NCBI GenBank assembly: GCA_001789635.1
Contig: MGAF01000004.1
Location: forward strand, 61,105-125,104
Source of the DNA: Candidatus Roizmanbacteria bacterium RIFCSPLOWO2_01_FULL_35_13
GTDB lineage: Bacteria; Patescibacteriota; Microgenomatia; UBA1406; GWC2-37-13
Direction of reading: 5' to 3'
Length of the DNA: 64,000 nt
This document shows, one piece after another, positions 39,577 through 49,757 of this stretch (the first letter of the stretch is position 1; every line of letters starts with the position of its first letter). The position numbers and the translations under genes are program-made. The notes under the pieces were generated by a model. That model worked only from the letters and a program-made list of their open reading frames with translations. It was not told where the DNA came from and did no database searches.

Positions 39577-41415
39577 TCATTTAGTTAGTTTTCTTGTTTT
39601 ACGAATGATAATTATAAGAAAAGCAACACCTGTTACAAAAGCAAGAGATAGGCCGATCACTAACGAAAGTTCATAATAAAACGGTATTATTGTAAATTGT
39701 ACATCTGTTACTTTGTTACGGGGAAATTCTATGCTAATTGCTCCCTGAGATTTTTTGTTTTTTTCTCTGGCGTTATAAGTAAACTCAAATTCTTTTTTTT
39801 CGTATGGCGCAAGCACTCGTAAATCTAAAATTGAAGGATTTATATCTATATTAGTACCTTCAATTTTTAGCGGTTTTAACCATAAAAAAACATTACCCGT
39901 GTTAGTTAATTTAAACTTGGCTTTATAAACCCGGTTATCATTAATTTTGGTTGGCATGGGATCATTCTCAACCTTTAAAGACTCTATTTCCTCCGGTATT
40001 TTATTGCTGGCCGTAATTGAAACATCCCGCGAGTCGCCGACCTTATACGTTCCGGCAGGCAAAGGATATTCAGGATCTTTTCCATGGATAGCAAAAGTTA
40101 TATGGTTCAGATCGAACGAGGAAAAATAATCTATTCCTGATGTATTTTCCCAGGTCGGATCCACCTGTTTCCAGAGCTCGGATTGGGTGTCGTAATACTC
40201 TGGCCAGGAATGGAGAATATCTGACACAAGCGAGATCGGTCTTAACTTGGGATCCTGGGAAAAACCAAAGCCTTCTATTTCTCTAGCATAAATTTTTTTA
40301 TTTCGAGCTAATGCTACAAATAAGTCAGTAAATTCCATGCAAACTGCATTGGAGGGATTTTTTAAAACTGCATCAGCTCCGAGTCTTTTATTTTCAGACT
40401 CAATTTTTTTGTAGTTATACTTTAATTTATAATTAACCATGTCGTATATCGTTTTCGGCTGTGCTTCAATAATACTAAGTAATTTTTCATCCGAAACTTT
40501 CCAGTATTTTGTCTCAGAAAGAAGGTAATTTTTTTGCAGTTCGAACGCATTCCTGATCTGTGGAATTATTTCTTCACGCGGTTTGGAAAAAACCGAGATC
40601 ACACCGCTGAAAAGAACTGTCTTAGCTTCTTTAGGATTTAAAAAATACCTCCCCATATAGTTTCCGTCTACATCAGTAAAAACTTTGGCAGGAATGGGAT
40701 CTATATTATCCAAATAAATTTTTTGGTAGAGAGTATCGGGCGGAAATGCAATATCCGTATAGACGGGAATCAATTTGTCGTTTTTAAGATTATATGTCAA
40801 ATCAGTCTTGTAGTACTGTATATCCCCGAAGACAGCATAAATTGTTTTGGTTGTCGGGTTTGTCCAGGTTATAGTTCCGGAAGAAAGGGAGTCGGGCTTG
40901 GGTTTGGCTATCGAGATTTTTTTATCTGTGCCTGCAGGTAAATGAACATTAATTGTATAGTTGCCATTCTGCCTATTTTCAACTGTCGGAATAATGACTT
41001 CCCAGACATTACCGTTGACATTAAAAAGATTTTCCTGAGTAAACTCCAGGTAGAAATTATTTATACTGTTTTTACCCACATTCGGGTTGGAAAAGTCCAG
41101 AGTAATTTTAGTGGTTGAATTGACGGAATCAATTTCAGGTTTTATACTTCCCTTATCGTCTGAAGCTTTTACATCACGGATTGTGAAACTTTTGGGAAAG
41201 CCGATGGAAAATTGTTTTACATAGACATCGGTCCGAAAATTAGTTACTGAAACGGTAAATTTGACCTTAGTATTGAGCCGGTTTTCTGTCTCGCTCAGAT
41301 AGTAATCAACCGTGTAGTCGCTGCTGTAATCGGCAGCGATTACGTTAGTAGTTAATAGTAAGTAGTTAGTAGCTAATAGAAAAAAACAAAAAAATTTAAA
41401 AAAAAAGGTCTTCAT
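39577..41415 (-). CDS. Transglutaminase-like membrane-anchored extracellular protein
   Basis: Signal peptide; 'NAVCMEFTDLFVALARNKKIYAREIEGF...ILHSWPEYYDTQSELWKQVDPTWENTSG'; C-terminal TM. Confidence 0.85.
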   Translation of the reverse strand: MKTFFFKFFCFFLLATNYLLLTTNVIAADYSSDYTVDYYLSETENRLNTKVKFTVSVTNFRTDVYVKQFSIGFPKSFTIRDVKASDDKGSIKPEIDSVNSTTKITLDFSNPNVGKNSINNFYLEFTQENLFNVNGNVWEVIIPTVENRQNGNYTINVHLPAGTDKKISIAKPKPDSLSSGTITWTNPTTKTIYAVFGDIQYYKTDLTYNLKNDKLIPVYTDIAFPPDTLYQKIYLDNIDPIPAKVFTDVDGNYMGRYFLNPKEAKTVLFSGVISVFSKPREEIIPQIRNAFELQKNYLLSETKYWKVSDEKLLSIIEAQPKTIYDMVNYKLKYNYKKIESENKRLGADAVLKNPSNAVCMEFTDLFVALARNKKIYAREIEGFGFSQDPKLRPISLVSDILHSWPEYYDTQSELWKQVDPTWENTSGIDYFSSFDLNHITFAIHGKDPEYPLPAGTYKVGDSRDVSITASNKIPEEIESLKVENDPMPTKINDNRVYKAKFKLTNTGNVFLWLKPLKIEGTNIDINPSILDLRVLAPYEKKEFEFTYNAREKNKKSQGAISIEFPRNKVTDVQFTIIPFYYELSLVIGLSLAFVTGVAFLIIIIRKTRKLTK

Positions 41416-41517
41416 TTATTTATTTTACTCAATTAGTTCTGTTATTTTAAACGATGATTTTTGGAGTGAAGAATCCAGTGAAACGTAATACGCTAAGCTA
41501 GATCCTTCGCTAATCGC

Positions 41518-44388
41518 TCAGGATGACAAACGCTTTAAATATTGGCCGGTATAAGATTTTTCTTCTTTCAGGATCCCGTTTTTTTCTCCCTGGTAGACAA
41601 TATGTCCACCTTTGTCCCCACCCTCAGGCCCGAGGTCAACGATAAACTGGCAGTTTTTAATAATATCGATATTGTGTTCGATTACCAGGACCGTATTTCC
41701 GCGGTTCACTAATTCTCTAAGAGCACGAAGAAGAATTTCAATATCATAAAAATGCAGACCTGTTGTCGGTTCATCCAAAATATACATGGTATTACCTGTT
41801 TCGCGCTTTGAAAGTTCGTGCGCCAGTTTTATTCTCTGCGCTTCTCCTCCGGAAAGAGTTGTTGCAGGTTGTCCCAGCTCCAGATAACCAAGACCGACAT
41901 TTTTCAGAAATATTAATTTTTGATGAATTTTGGGATGATTGCTGAAAAAATCGTTGGCTTCCTCGATGGTCATTTTTAAAATGTCATATATTGTTTTGTC
42001 TTTAAATTTAACCTCTAATGTTTCATTGTTGTAACGGTGCCCTACACAAATGTCACATGTTACATAGACATCGGGTAGAAATTGCATCTCTATTTTGACA
42101 ACTCCCGCTCCCTGGCATTTTTCACAGCGTCCCCCTTTCAAATTAAAAGAAAATCGACCTTTTTTATAGCCCTTCATTTTTGCATCTACTGTCATGGCAA
42201 AAATTTCCCTGATTTCGTCAAAAAACCCCACATAGGTAGCCGGATTTGACCTGGGTGTCCGGCCAATCGGTGACTGATCGACCAAGTAAACCCTATCAAG
42301 GTATTGATGACCTTCCAAACGTTCAAAATACCCCATTTTATCCTGATAAAAACCGTCCAGATAATATTTAAGAGCGGGATAAAGAGTTTCAACTATCAAA
42401 GTTGATTTGCCTGAACCGGAAACACCGGTAACCGCTATCATATTGCCGAGCGGAAAACGGGCCGTAATTTTTTTGAGATTATATTCGGATGCGCCTACTA
42501 ATTTAAGTTCACCTTTTTGTTTATTGAGAGGCTTAGCTTCAAAATGAATCCGTTTTTTTCCGGAAAGAAACTGTCCGGTTAAGGATTTAGATGAGGCTAT
42601 TAAATGTGGTAAAGATCCGGAAAAAGTAACCCTGCCTCCATGTTTCCCGGCAAATGGACCAAGTTCAACCAGATAATCAGCCGCTTCTATTGATTCCCTA
42701 TCGTGTTCAACTACTAAAATAGTATTTCCCAATTCTTTGAGATTTAACAGAGTTTTGATTAGGGCATTTACATCTTTAGGATGAAGACCGATAGACGGTT
42801 CATCGAGCACATAGAGTACGCCGGTCAGACCCGTGCCTATTTGTGAGGCGAGTCTGATCCGCTGCAGCTCTCCACCGGAAAGTGATTTGGCCTGACGGGC
42901 CACTGTCAGATAGGCAAGACCAACATTTTGCAGGAAAGTAAGCCTGACAATTATTTCTTTGAAAATGGACACTGAAATTTGTTTTTCATATTCGTTTAAT
43001 TTGAGTTTTGTTTGATCAGAATAATATTGAATAAGTTGTTCGACAGACATATTGGTAATATCGGAAATACTCCTTTCATTTATTGTTATCGCAAGAACTT
43101 CGGGTTTTAATTTGTAGCCTTTGCAGCTGGAGCAAATTTCCTCCTTCATATATTTCTGAATTTCCAGCGAGGAAAATTCTCCTTTGGCGTCAAAGTATCT
43201 CCGTTCCAACTCGCCGACAATTCCGGAAAAATTTTCATAGATAGCGGTTTCTCTTCCGAATCTGTTAGTTCCCATAACGCGATAAATCTTATCCGTTCCA
43301 TAGAGCAGATGTTTTAGTTGTTTCTCATTTAATTGTAAAATTGGTACATCTAAATCGATTCCCGCTTCGACAGCAACCTGCTTTATCAGACGGACATACC
43401 AGGTTTCGGCAAAAAAGAATTTGGAAAAAGGAACGATTCCGCCTTCATTAATACTCAGGTTTTTGCTGAGAACTCTTTCAGGGTCTACCTTATAAAGTGT
43501 TCCAAGTCCCTTGCAGGTTTCACAGGCACCCAGGGGAGAGTTAAAAGAAAAAGAGCGGGGTTCGATTTCCGGTAACGAGAGGTTGCAGTTTGGACAGGAA
43601 AACTTTTCCGAAAAAAGATGTTCATTAAAAATGACTAGTCCATCGGATAAATTAGTGGCCTGCTCAACATCGTTAGTCAGCCGGCTTTTAATATTGGCCT
43701 TAAAAATAGCATTTTTAAAATCTTTGTAAGAGAGTGAAACCGAATCGATGGCAACATCGATAGAATGTTTATTTGTCTTAATAAGACTTATTTCTTCATT
43801 TAAATTAATAATTTTTCTGTCAATTCTTGCCTGATTAAAACCCTTGGATCGCAGATTATCCAGCAAATCCCTGAATTCACCTTTTTTTTGTCTGACAATA
43901 GGGGAGAGCAATATAAACTTGTGAGGCTTTATTTTGTCGGATGATAAAGTCTCTTGTATTAAGGTAATTATTTTTTGTACTATCTCATCGACTGATAATT
44001 TTGTAACTTCCCGGCCGCAGTTGGGACAATGCGGATGTCCGATTCTGGCAAAAAGCAAACGCAGATAATCGTAGATTTCTGTGATAGTGCCGACAGTTGA
44101 ACGGGGATTGTGGGAAGCGGTCTTCTGATCGATGGAAATGGAAGGAGAGAGTCCTTCGATCAAATCTACATCCGGTTTATCCATTACACCTAAAAACTGT
44201 CTTGCGTAAGCGGATAAAGATTCAACATACCTTCTTTGTCCCTCGGCATAGATTGTGTCAAAGGCCAGGGAAGATTTTCCTGAACCAGAAACACCGGTTA
44301 TTACAACAAATTTATTCTTGGGAATGTCAAGATTAATATTCTGGAGATTGTGTTGGCGGGCACCGCGGATTTTAATAAAATCATTCAT
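41518..44388 (-). CDS. uvrA: Excinuclease ABC subunit A
   Basis: '[62 protein letters not shown]'. Confidence 0.98.
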   Translation of the reverse strand: MNDFIKIRGARQHNLQNINLDIPKNKFVVITGVSGSGKSSLAFDTIYAEGQRRYVESLSAYARQFLGVMDKPDVDLIEGLSPSISIDQKTASHNPRSTVGTITEIYDYLRLLFARIGHPHCPNCGREVTKLSVDEIVQKIITLIQETLSSDKIKPHKFILLSPIVRQKKGEFRDLLDNLRSKGFNQARIDRKIINLNEEISLIKTNKHSIDVAIDSVSLSYKDFKNAIFKANIKSRLTNDVEQATNLSDGLVIFNEHLFSEKFSCPNCNLSLPEIEPRSFSFNSPLGACETCKGLGTLYKVDPERVLSKNLSINEGGIVPFSKFFFAETWYVRLIKQVAVEAGIDLDVPILQLNEKQLKHLLYGTDKIYRVMGTNRFGRETAIYENFSGIVGELERRYFDAKGEFSSLEIQKYMKEEICSSCKGYKLKPEVLAITINERSISDITNMSVEQLIQYYSDQTKLKLNEYEKQISVSIFKEIIVRLTFLQNVGLAYLTVARQAKSLSGGELQRIRLASQIGTGLTGVLYVLDEPSIGLHPKDVNALIKTLLNLKELGNTILVVEHDRESIEAADYLVELGPFAGKHGGRVTFSGSLPHLIASSKSLTGQFLSGKKRIHFEAKPLNKQKGELKLVGASEYNLKKITARFPLGNMIAVTGVSGSGKSTLIVETLYPALKYYLDGFYQDKMGYFERLEGHQYLDRVYLVDQSPIGRTPRSNPATYVGFFDEIREIFAMTVDAKMKGYKKGRFSFNLKGGRCEKCQGAGVVKIEMQFLPDVYVTCDICVGHRYNNETLEVKFKDKTIYDILKMTIEEANDFFSNHPKIHQKLIFLKNVGLGYLELGQPATTLSGGEAQRIKLAHELSKRETGNTMYILDEPTTGLHFYDIEILLRALRELVNRGNTVLVIEHNIDIIKNCQFIVDLGPEGGDKGGHIVYQGEKNGILKEEKSYTGQYLKRLSS

Positions 44389-44444
44389 AAAGTGTTGTTT
44401 GATTCTGGAGCCGCTTCGAAATTCATCGCTCCCCAGAATGACGA

Positions 44445-46517
44445 TTAGGATTCTTTCAATTCATTAACTTTGTCCCTTATTTTAATGGCAAACTCGAAGT
44501 TAAGATCTTCCGCCTGTCTTTTCATTTCAAGCTCCAGTTTTTTTACAGTTCTTTTTTTGTCGTAAGGTGTCAGTGATTCGGTTTTAATATCTTCCAGAAC
44601 TTTTGACGTGTATTCGGTTTTTCTGTCATTAAACATAGAAGCCCGTTCTCCCTCAATAATTTTCTCTCTCACAGGTTTATAAATAGTTTTAGGTTCGATA
44701 TGGTGTTCTTGGTTATATTTGTTTTGGTAGGAGCGTCTGCGGTCTATCTCTTCGACCGCGCCTTTAATTGATTTGGTGATTACATCCGCATACATTATTA
44801 CTTCACCGGTTATATTCCTCGAAGCTCTTCCCATTGTCTGTATCAGCGAAGTTTTTGATCTTAAAAATCCTTCCTTATCAGCATCCAGAATAGCAACCAG
44901 AGAGACTTCCGGCAAATCCAATCCTTCTCGCAAAAGATTAACTCCGATTAAAACGTCAAATTCATTTTTTCTCAGATTATCCAGAATGTCGGATCGTTCT
45001 AGAGTTTGAATATCCGAATGTAAATAACAGGCGCGGATTTTTCTCTCCTTTAAGTATTCGGTTAAGTCCTCGGCAATTTTTTTCGTTAAGGTTGTAACTA
45101 ATATTTTCTCCTTGTTTTTTACACGCTCCTCAACTTCCTTAATAAGATCCTGTACTTCGTTTTTCGCCGGTCTTATAATAATTTGAGGGTCCACGATGCC
45201 AGTTGGACGAACAAGTTGCTCCGTTACACCTGAAAGGTGTAACGGATTGCTACTGCCTGCTAATTTTGTTTCCCACTCATTTGGTGTTGCCGAAACATAT
45301 ATTAAATGCGGTACTGAAGGATAAAATTCGTCAAATCTCAATGGCCGGTTGTCATAAGCTGCATTTAATCTAAAGCCAAAATCGATTAAAGTTTTTTTTC
45401 TGGCATGGTCTCCGTTATACATTCCTCTCAACTGGGGAACAGTCATATGGGATTCGTCAATAAAAACCAGAAAATTGTCTCCGTAAGCCTGTTTAAAATA
45501 ATTAAGCAGGGAATTAGGCGGATCTCCAGGCTTTCTTCCGTCAAAGTAGCGGGAGTAGTTTTCTATTCCATTGACATATCCGACTTCCTTGATCATTTCC
45601 AGATCATAATTGACTTTTCTGATTAATCTTTCGGCCTCGATGGTTTTATTTTGGGCTTTAAGAATTGCAGATTCTTTTTTTAAATCAGTTCGAATCTGCG
45701 CTTCGGCTGATTTGAAAAGATCCGGATTCATTAGATAGTGCTTAGCAGGATAAATAATAATATATTTTAATTGGGTCGATATGGTAGCCAATTCAACACC
45801 CGAGGTTGAATTGCCTTTTGTGACGATCACTTTGCCACTTAGTGGCTCAAATTTAATTATTTCGTTTATTTTTCCTTTTTTTTCGGTCAATCTGTAACCG
45901 AAGTCTTCATAAGCCGGGTAGATGTCCATGTAGTTACCGCGGATGCGGAAAGTTCCTCTTTTAAATTCAAATTCAGACCGGTCATAAAGCAGTTCAATCA
46001 TTCTTCTTGCAATTTTATTCCAATCGGCTGTTTCTCCGATTTTTATTTCTGCAATGAACTTACCATATTCGACAGGTGAGCCGATGTTATAAATGCAAGA
46101 AACAGAAGCAACCACGATAACATCCTTTTGAATAAGAATATTGGTCGTTGCTCTTAATCTTAATTTGTCGATTAGTTCATTAATCTCTGCCTCTTTTTCG
46201 ATATATGTGTCAGTAGTCGGAATATAGGCCTCGGGCTGGTAAAAATCATAGTAGGAGACAAAGTAGGAAACTTCATTTGTCGGGAAAAAATCCCGCATTT
46301 CCTGGTAAAGCTGACCGGCCAAAGTTTTATTATGGGAAATAATCAATGCCGGCATATTAAGATTCTGGATGACATTTGCCATGGTAAAAGTTTTTCCGGA
46401 TCCTGTGACACCAAGCAAAACCTGATTTTTTAGATTGGATTTAATTCCCTGAGTGAGTTTTTCTATTGCCTGTGGCTGATCTCCGGTTGGTTTAAATCGG
46501 GATGAAAGTTTGAACAT
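44445..46517 (-). CDS. uvrB: Excinuclease ABC subunit B, carrying REP-derived codons
   Basis: '[18 protein letters not shown]', '[18 protein letters not shown]', C-terminal UVR motif. Confidence 0.98.
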   Translation of the reverse strand: MFKLSSRFKPTGDQPQAIEKLTQGIKSNLKNQVLLGVTGSGKTFTMANVIQNLNMPALIISHNKTLAGQLYQEMRDFFPTNEVSYFVSYYDFYQPEAYIPTTDTYIEKEAEINELIDKLRLRATTNILIQKDVIVVASVSCIYNIGSPVEYGKFIAEIKIGETADWNKIARRMIELLYDRSEFEFKRGTFRIRGNYMDIYPAYEDFGYRLTEKKGKINEIIKFEPLSGKVIVTKGNSTSGVELATISTQLKYIIIYPAKHYLMNPDLFKSAEAQIRTDLKKESAILKAQNKTIEAERLIRKVNYDLEMIKEVGYVNGIENYSRYFDGRKPGDPPNSLLNYFKQAYGDNFLVFIDESHMTVPQLRGMYNGDHARKKTLIDFGFRLNAAYDNRPLRFDEFYPSVPHLIYVSATPNEWETKLAGSSNPLHLSGVTEQLVRPTGIVDPQIIIRPAKNEVQDLIKEVEERVKNKEKILVTTLTKKIAEDLTEYLKERKIRACYLHSDIQTLERSDILDNLRKNEFDVLIGVNLLREGLDLPEVSLVAILDADKEGFLRSKTSLIQTMGRASRNITGEVIMYADVITKSIKGAVEEIDRRRSYQNKYNQEHHIEPKTIYKPVREKIIEGERASMFNDRKTEYTSKVLEDIKTESLTPYDKKRTVKKLELEMKRQAEDLNFEFAIKIRDKVNELKES
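45221..45245. repeat. REP-like palindrome inside uvrB (CCGTTACACCTGAAAGGTGTAACGG)
   Basis: Perfect 11-bp arms; same as RAYT-flanking copy at 35083. Confidence 0.9.
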
Positions 46518-46642
46518 AGTCTGAATGTCATTCTAAACCCGTTCGACAAGCTCAGGGTAAACTGAGTGAAGAATCTAGTTTCGCGTTTCTAATTTGATTA
46601 GAATCACTTCGTTAGATCCTTCGCTAATCACTCAGGATGACA
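46510..46642. repeat. Family G intergenic repeat (GTCATTCT...GATCCTTCGCTAATCACTCAGGATGACAAA)
   Basis: Right half matches 41499-41529 (GATCCTTCGCTAATCGCTCAGGATGACAAA). Confidence 0.75.
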
Positions 46643-46920
46643 AAAAAGCAACCTTACATTTTAGCACTATTTTTTACGAAAGTCACTCGCACAAGATGAT
46701 TCTGTCCAAGTAGAAGAGTTTTCTGCGTTACCATTCAGATATCGATCGATACCAATATGGTTAGATAAGCTAAGAAAAATCTGCATGTCAACTATGAGTG
46801 GAATATAAATAACCTATGTTGCTCGGCCGTGATCGAATAGATTACACTTGAATCATATACATTTAACTAAATGTTGCGATCGTAACATATGATTAAATGA
46901 TAAAGTAAATTTACAAATCC

Positions 46921-46946
46921 GCTTTAATCTATTAATAGATTAAAGC
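46921..46946. terminator. Candidate terminator palindrome GCTTTAATCTATTAATAGATTAAAGC
   Basis: Perfect 26-nt palindrome downstream of the - strand gene 46974..47315. Confidence 0.5.
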
Positions 46947-46973
46947 AAGAAGTAAAATATCATTATAACGATA

Positions 46974-47315
46974 TTACAGGGTTTCTTTGAAGAAATTATT
47001 CCAAACGTCAGTATCTAAATCCTTTTTTAATTCATCGCGAAACTGATCTACAGCAGACTTAAGTTCTTCTAATGTTTTAAAATTATAAGCTCTCAATCTT
47101 TTCTGCAACATGTCTTCGGACACTCTTTTTCCTTCACCCTCCCCTTTCAAACCATTGAAATACGTATACAGAAAAACTAACGAATTTGCCAAAGAAAAAG
47201 CAACTCTCTCACGAGGTAAAATAGAGTACACCTCAGGCGAAGTAGTTCTATCTTCATGTATAAAGTAGTATTCTAAACGCTTAGTCGGAGACATTTTTTT
47301 AGGATTTTCTTTCAT
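46974..47315 (-). CDS. Unknown protein, overlaps dedA gene end
   Basis: 113 aa ORF overlapping the preceding gene by 17 nt. Confidence 0.5.
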   Translation of the reverse strand: MKENPKKMSPTKRLEYYFIHEDRTTSPEVYSILPRERVAFSLANSLVFLYTYFNGLKGEGEGKRVSEDMLQKRLRAYNFKTLEELKSAVDQFRDELKKDLDTDVWNNFFKETL

Positions 47316-47940
47316 TAAACGGTTTAAGAATTAAACTAATAAGTTGTTTGCGGTGGTTCGGATCTTTTAGTACATGGTAAGCAGGGGGAGCAATAGAAAC
47401 AATTATAATTCCAAGCACTATTGGTAATAAATATTTATCGACGTCGGGGATGAGGTTGCCAAGATAGTAGCCAGCTAGCGTTAAACCAACTCCCCAGATT
47501 AATCCTCCAAAAACGTTGTAGGAAATAAAGGTTTTGTAATTCATACTTCCGATTCCGGCAACGATAGGGGCGAATGTGCGAATCATCGGCATAAATCTGG
47601 CAATAACAATCGTTTTCTTTCCGTATTTTTCGTAAAATTTTTCCGCCTTCATCAGATTATCTTTATGAAAAAGTAGAGAGTCTTTTTTCTGAAAAAGATT
47701 TCTGCCGACTTTATGACCGAACCAATACCCGACAGTGTCACCGGCTACTGCTCCAATAAAGCAGAGAACTGCCAGAATTTTTATATTAAATATGCCCTGC
47801 GATGCCAGGAAGCCAGCGGTAAACAGCAGACTGTCACCCGGTAAAAAAAAACCGATGAACAATCCTGATTCCGCGAAAACAATTGCAAAAATTCCCAAGT
47901 ATCCTATCGCGGGAAGCAGTTCCAATAAATCAAAATGCAT
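47299..47940 (-). CDS. DedA family membrane protein (SNARE-associated)
   Basis: 'AIVFAESGLFIGFFLPGDSLLFTAGFLAS', 'IARFMPMIRTFAPIVAGIGSM'. Confidence 0.93.
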   Translation of the reverse strand: MHFDLLELLPAIGYLGIFAIVFAESGLFIGFFLPGDSLLFTAGFLASQGIFNIKILAVLCFIGAVAGDTVGYWFGHKVGRNLFQKKDSLLFHKDNLMKAEKFYEKYGKKTIVIARFMPMIRTFAPIVAGIGSMNYKTFISYNVFGGLIWGVGLTLAGYYLGNLIPDVDKYLLPIVLGIIIVSIAPPAYHVLKDPNHRKQLISLILKPFNERKS

Positions 47941-47969
47941 AATATATTTTATACTAAAATAGCTTGTTG

Positions 47970-48042
47970 TGACCCCAAGCGGATTCGAACCGCTGTAGAC
48001 AGGCTGAAAACCTGCCGTCCTAGGCCACTAGACGATGGGGCC
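47970..48042 (-). tRNA. tRNA-Glu(TTC)
   Basis: GGCCCCA..GCAGG-TTTTCAG-CCTGT..GGTTCGAATCC..TGGGGTC-A. Confidence 0.93.
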
Positions 48043-48155
48043 AGTATAAATATTAAATGTTAAAGATTAAATATTAAAAATAAAGACAGAGTTATTTTAG
48101 CAAAATTATATCGAAATAACAACGATTCTGGGCAGGCCAGAATGACGAAGAAGAT

Positions 48156-48821
48156 TTATTTAAATTTATTACGGAGTTCTTCGAGGATGTCGCGGGCGAT
48201 GTCTTTACCGCCGAGGCCGAAGGCAAGGCCACCTGCCAGGGCTAGCATTACTACTATTCCCGTAAATAAAATCCTGACAAGATCCTGCGCCACGCCCAGC
48301 TGGTTCAAAACAACAAGAACGGTAAAAAAAACTATTACCCATTTAGTAAAGACAGAAAGAGTGTTAGCGGAAGTTGTCCCGATTGTCTTGACGCTATGTT
48401 TAACCAGATCGTAGCCAAGATTGGAGGCAAGCAGGCCGACAAAACCGATTACAACCGCAACCAAAACATTGGGTAGATAAAATAAAAACTGATTAATAAC
48501 TAATGTTGCTCTTGAAAGATTCCAGACTTCGAGGGTCGGGATTAAAAACAGAATTACTACAGTCCACTTGAGAATTTCCGAGAGAACCTCTAACCATATT
48601 TTCACTTCTGTACGTTTCATTAATTTCATCTTTTCCAGCACTCCGTCGATCCGTGCAAAAGACAGAATAGACAGAAGAGTCCTTTTAAGTAGGGTAGATA
48701 ATAAAAGTCCTACAATTAAAATTCCCAAACCGGTAAAAAAATTGGGCAGGAAAACAAAAATATTTTGTAAAAAATTCCAAATGATACTATTTATTAATAT
48801 AAGCATATTTAGATTCTTCAC
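48156..48821 (-). CDS. Conserved TM-helix / MscS-like small mechanosensitive channel protein
   Basis: 'VLVAVVIGFVGLLASNLGYDLVKHSV...LALAGGLAFGLGGKDIARDILEELR'. Confidence 0.85.
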   Translation of the reverse strand: MKNLNMLILINSIIWNFLQNIFVFLPNFFTGLGILIVGLLLSTLLKRTLLSILSFARIDGVLEKMKLMKRTEVKIWLEVLSEILKWTVVILFLIPTLEVWNLSRATLVINQFLFYLPNVLVAVVIGFVGLLASNLGYDLVKHSVKTIGTTSANTLSVFTKWVIVFFTVLVVLNQLGVAQDLVRILFTGIVVMLALAGGLAFGLGGKDIARDILEELRNKFK

Positions 48822-48836
48822 TCCGGTTCACTCCGT

Positions 48837-49211
48837 TCAGAATGACGGAGGGAACGCAACATTTTCAAAATGCTTTAAATTGTTAACTGTTAAATCACCA
48901 TTAATTACTATAGATATTACGTCTAAGGAAAGTTTATAATTTTTATAATCATTTTTCAAGAGAAAATATTGTACAGGCCTTCTGAGATGATTTATTTTAT
49001 GAATTGTCATTGATTCATAAGGTTTGCCGAAATGATTATTTGACCTGGTTTTAACCTCTATAAATGAAAGTTTACTATCTTTAACAGCTATAAGATCGAT
49101 TTCACCCCAGTGGGTATGAAAATTTTGTTCAATGATTCTATAACCTTTAGATTTTAGAAATTTGGAAGCTTCCTGTTCACCTTTTTTTCCTATGTCTTGA
49201 TTGTGGGGCAT
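48837..49211 (-). CDS. YraN/UPF0102 family endonuclease-like protein
   Basis: 'DIGKKGEQEASKFLKSKGYRIIEQNFHTHWGEIDLIAVKDSKLSFIEVKTR'. Confidence 0.93.
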   Translation of the reverse strand: MPHNQDIGKKGEQEASKFLKSKGYRIIEQNFHTHWGEIDLIAVKDSKLSFIEVKTRSNNHFGKPYESMTIHKINHLRRPVQYFLLKNDYKNYKLSLDVISIVINGDLTVNNLKHFENVAFPPSF

Positions 49212-49273
49212 TGGGCTGAATGAGATCCCTCGACTTCGCTCGGGATGACAAACGAATTAATGTGTTATGTTTG

Positions 49274-49597
49274 TCATTTAATTTTGGCTTTGACCTGTTT
49301 TTCGTGGAGATTTCTTATATAGTAGAGTTTGGCTTTTTGTTGAGCAGCTTTTTTTACCAGTGAAATGTTGTCAAGAAACGGAGAAATAAGAGGAATTATT
49401 CTTTCTACACCAATGCCTGAGCGGGAAATTTTTCTCACAGTAAACATCCTGGTCTGAGGAGAGTTGCCTTTAACTTTGATTAAAATTCCCTTGAAAATTT
49501 GTTTTCTTTCTTTTTCACCCTCTTTAAATTTATAGGTAATACCTAAGGTACTTCCGACTGTGAAAGTTTTGTCTTTGTAGGATAGAGAGTTAGCCAT
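49274..49597 (-). CDS. rplS: 50S ribosomal protein L19
   Basis: 'FTVGSTLGITYKFKEGEKERKQIFKGILIKVKGNSPQTRMFTVRKISRSGIGVERIIPLISP'. Confidence 0.92.
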   Translation of the reverse strand: MANSLSYKDKTFTVGSTLGITYKFKEGEKERKQIFKGILIKVKGNSPQTRMFTVRKISRSGIGVERIIPLISPFLDNISLVKKAAQQKAKLYYIRNLHEKQVKAKIK

Positions 49598-49607
49598 AAA
49601 TGTGATA

Positions 49608-49708
49608 CTGATACGAATCTTATTCGGATGCCGCGGATATATGGATTTTACGAATGTTTTAATCAGCATATCCGTGGATCCGCATAGAATCCGTAGATCA
49701 GTATTTCA
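49608..49708. repeat. Family D inverted repeat upstream of rplS
   Basis: Shares ATCCGTGGATC / GATCAGTATT with 24888-25022. Confidence 0.75.
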
Positions 49709-49757
49709 TTCTATCATCCCAAACTCTATTTGACAAGAAGATGTTTATTTTTTATAC

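Noticed and set aside
41499-41530. Repeat AGATCCTTCGCTAATCGCTCAGGATGACAAA at the uvrA 3' end as a new finding
   Set aside because: Matches a repeat style (AAGAATCT...AGATCCTTCG...CAGGATGAC) seen in many bacteria; listed as a repeat rather than novel.
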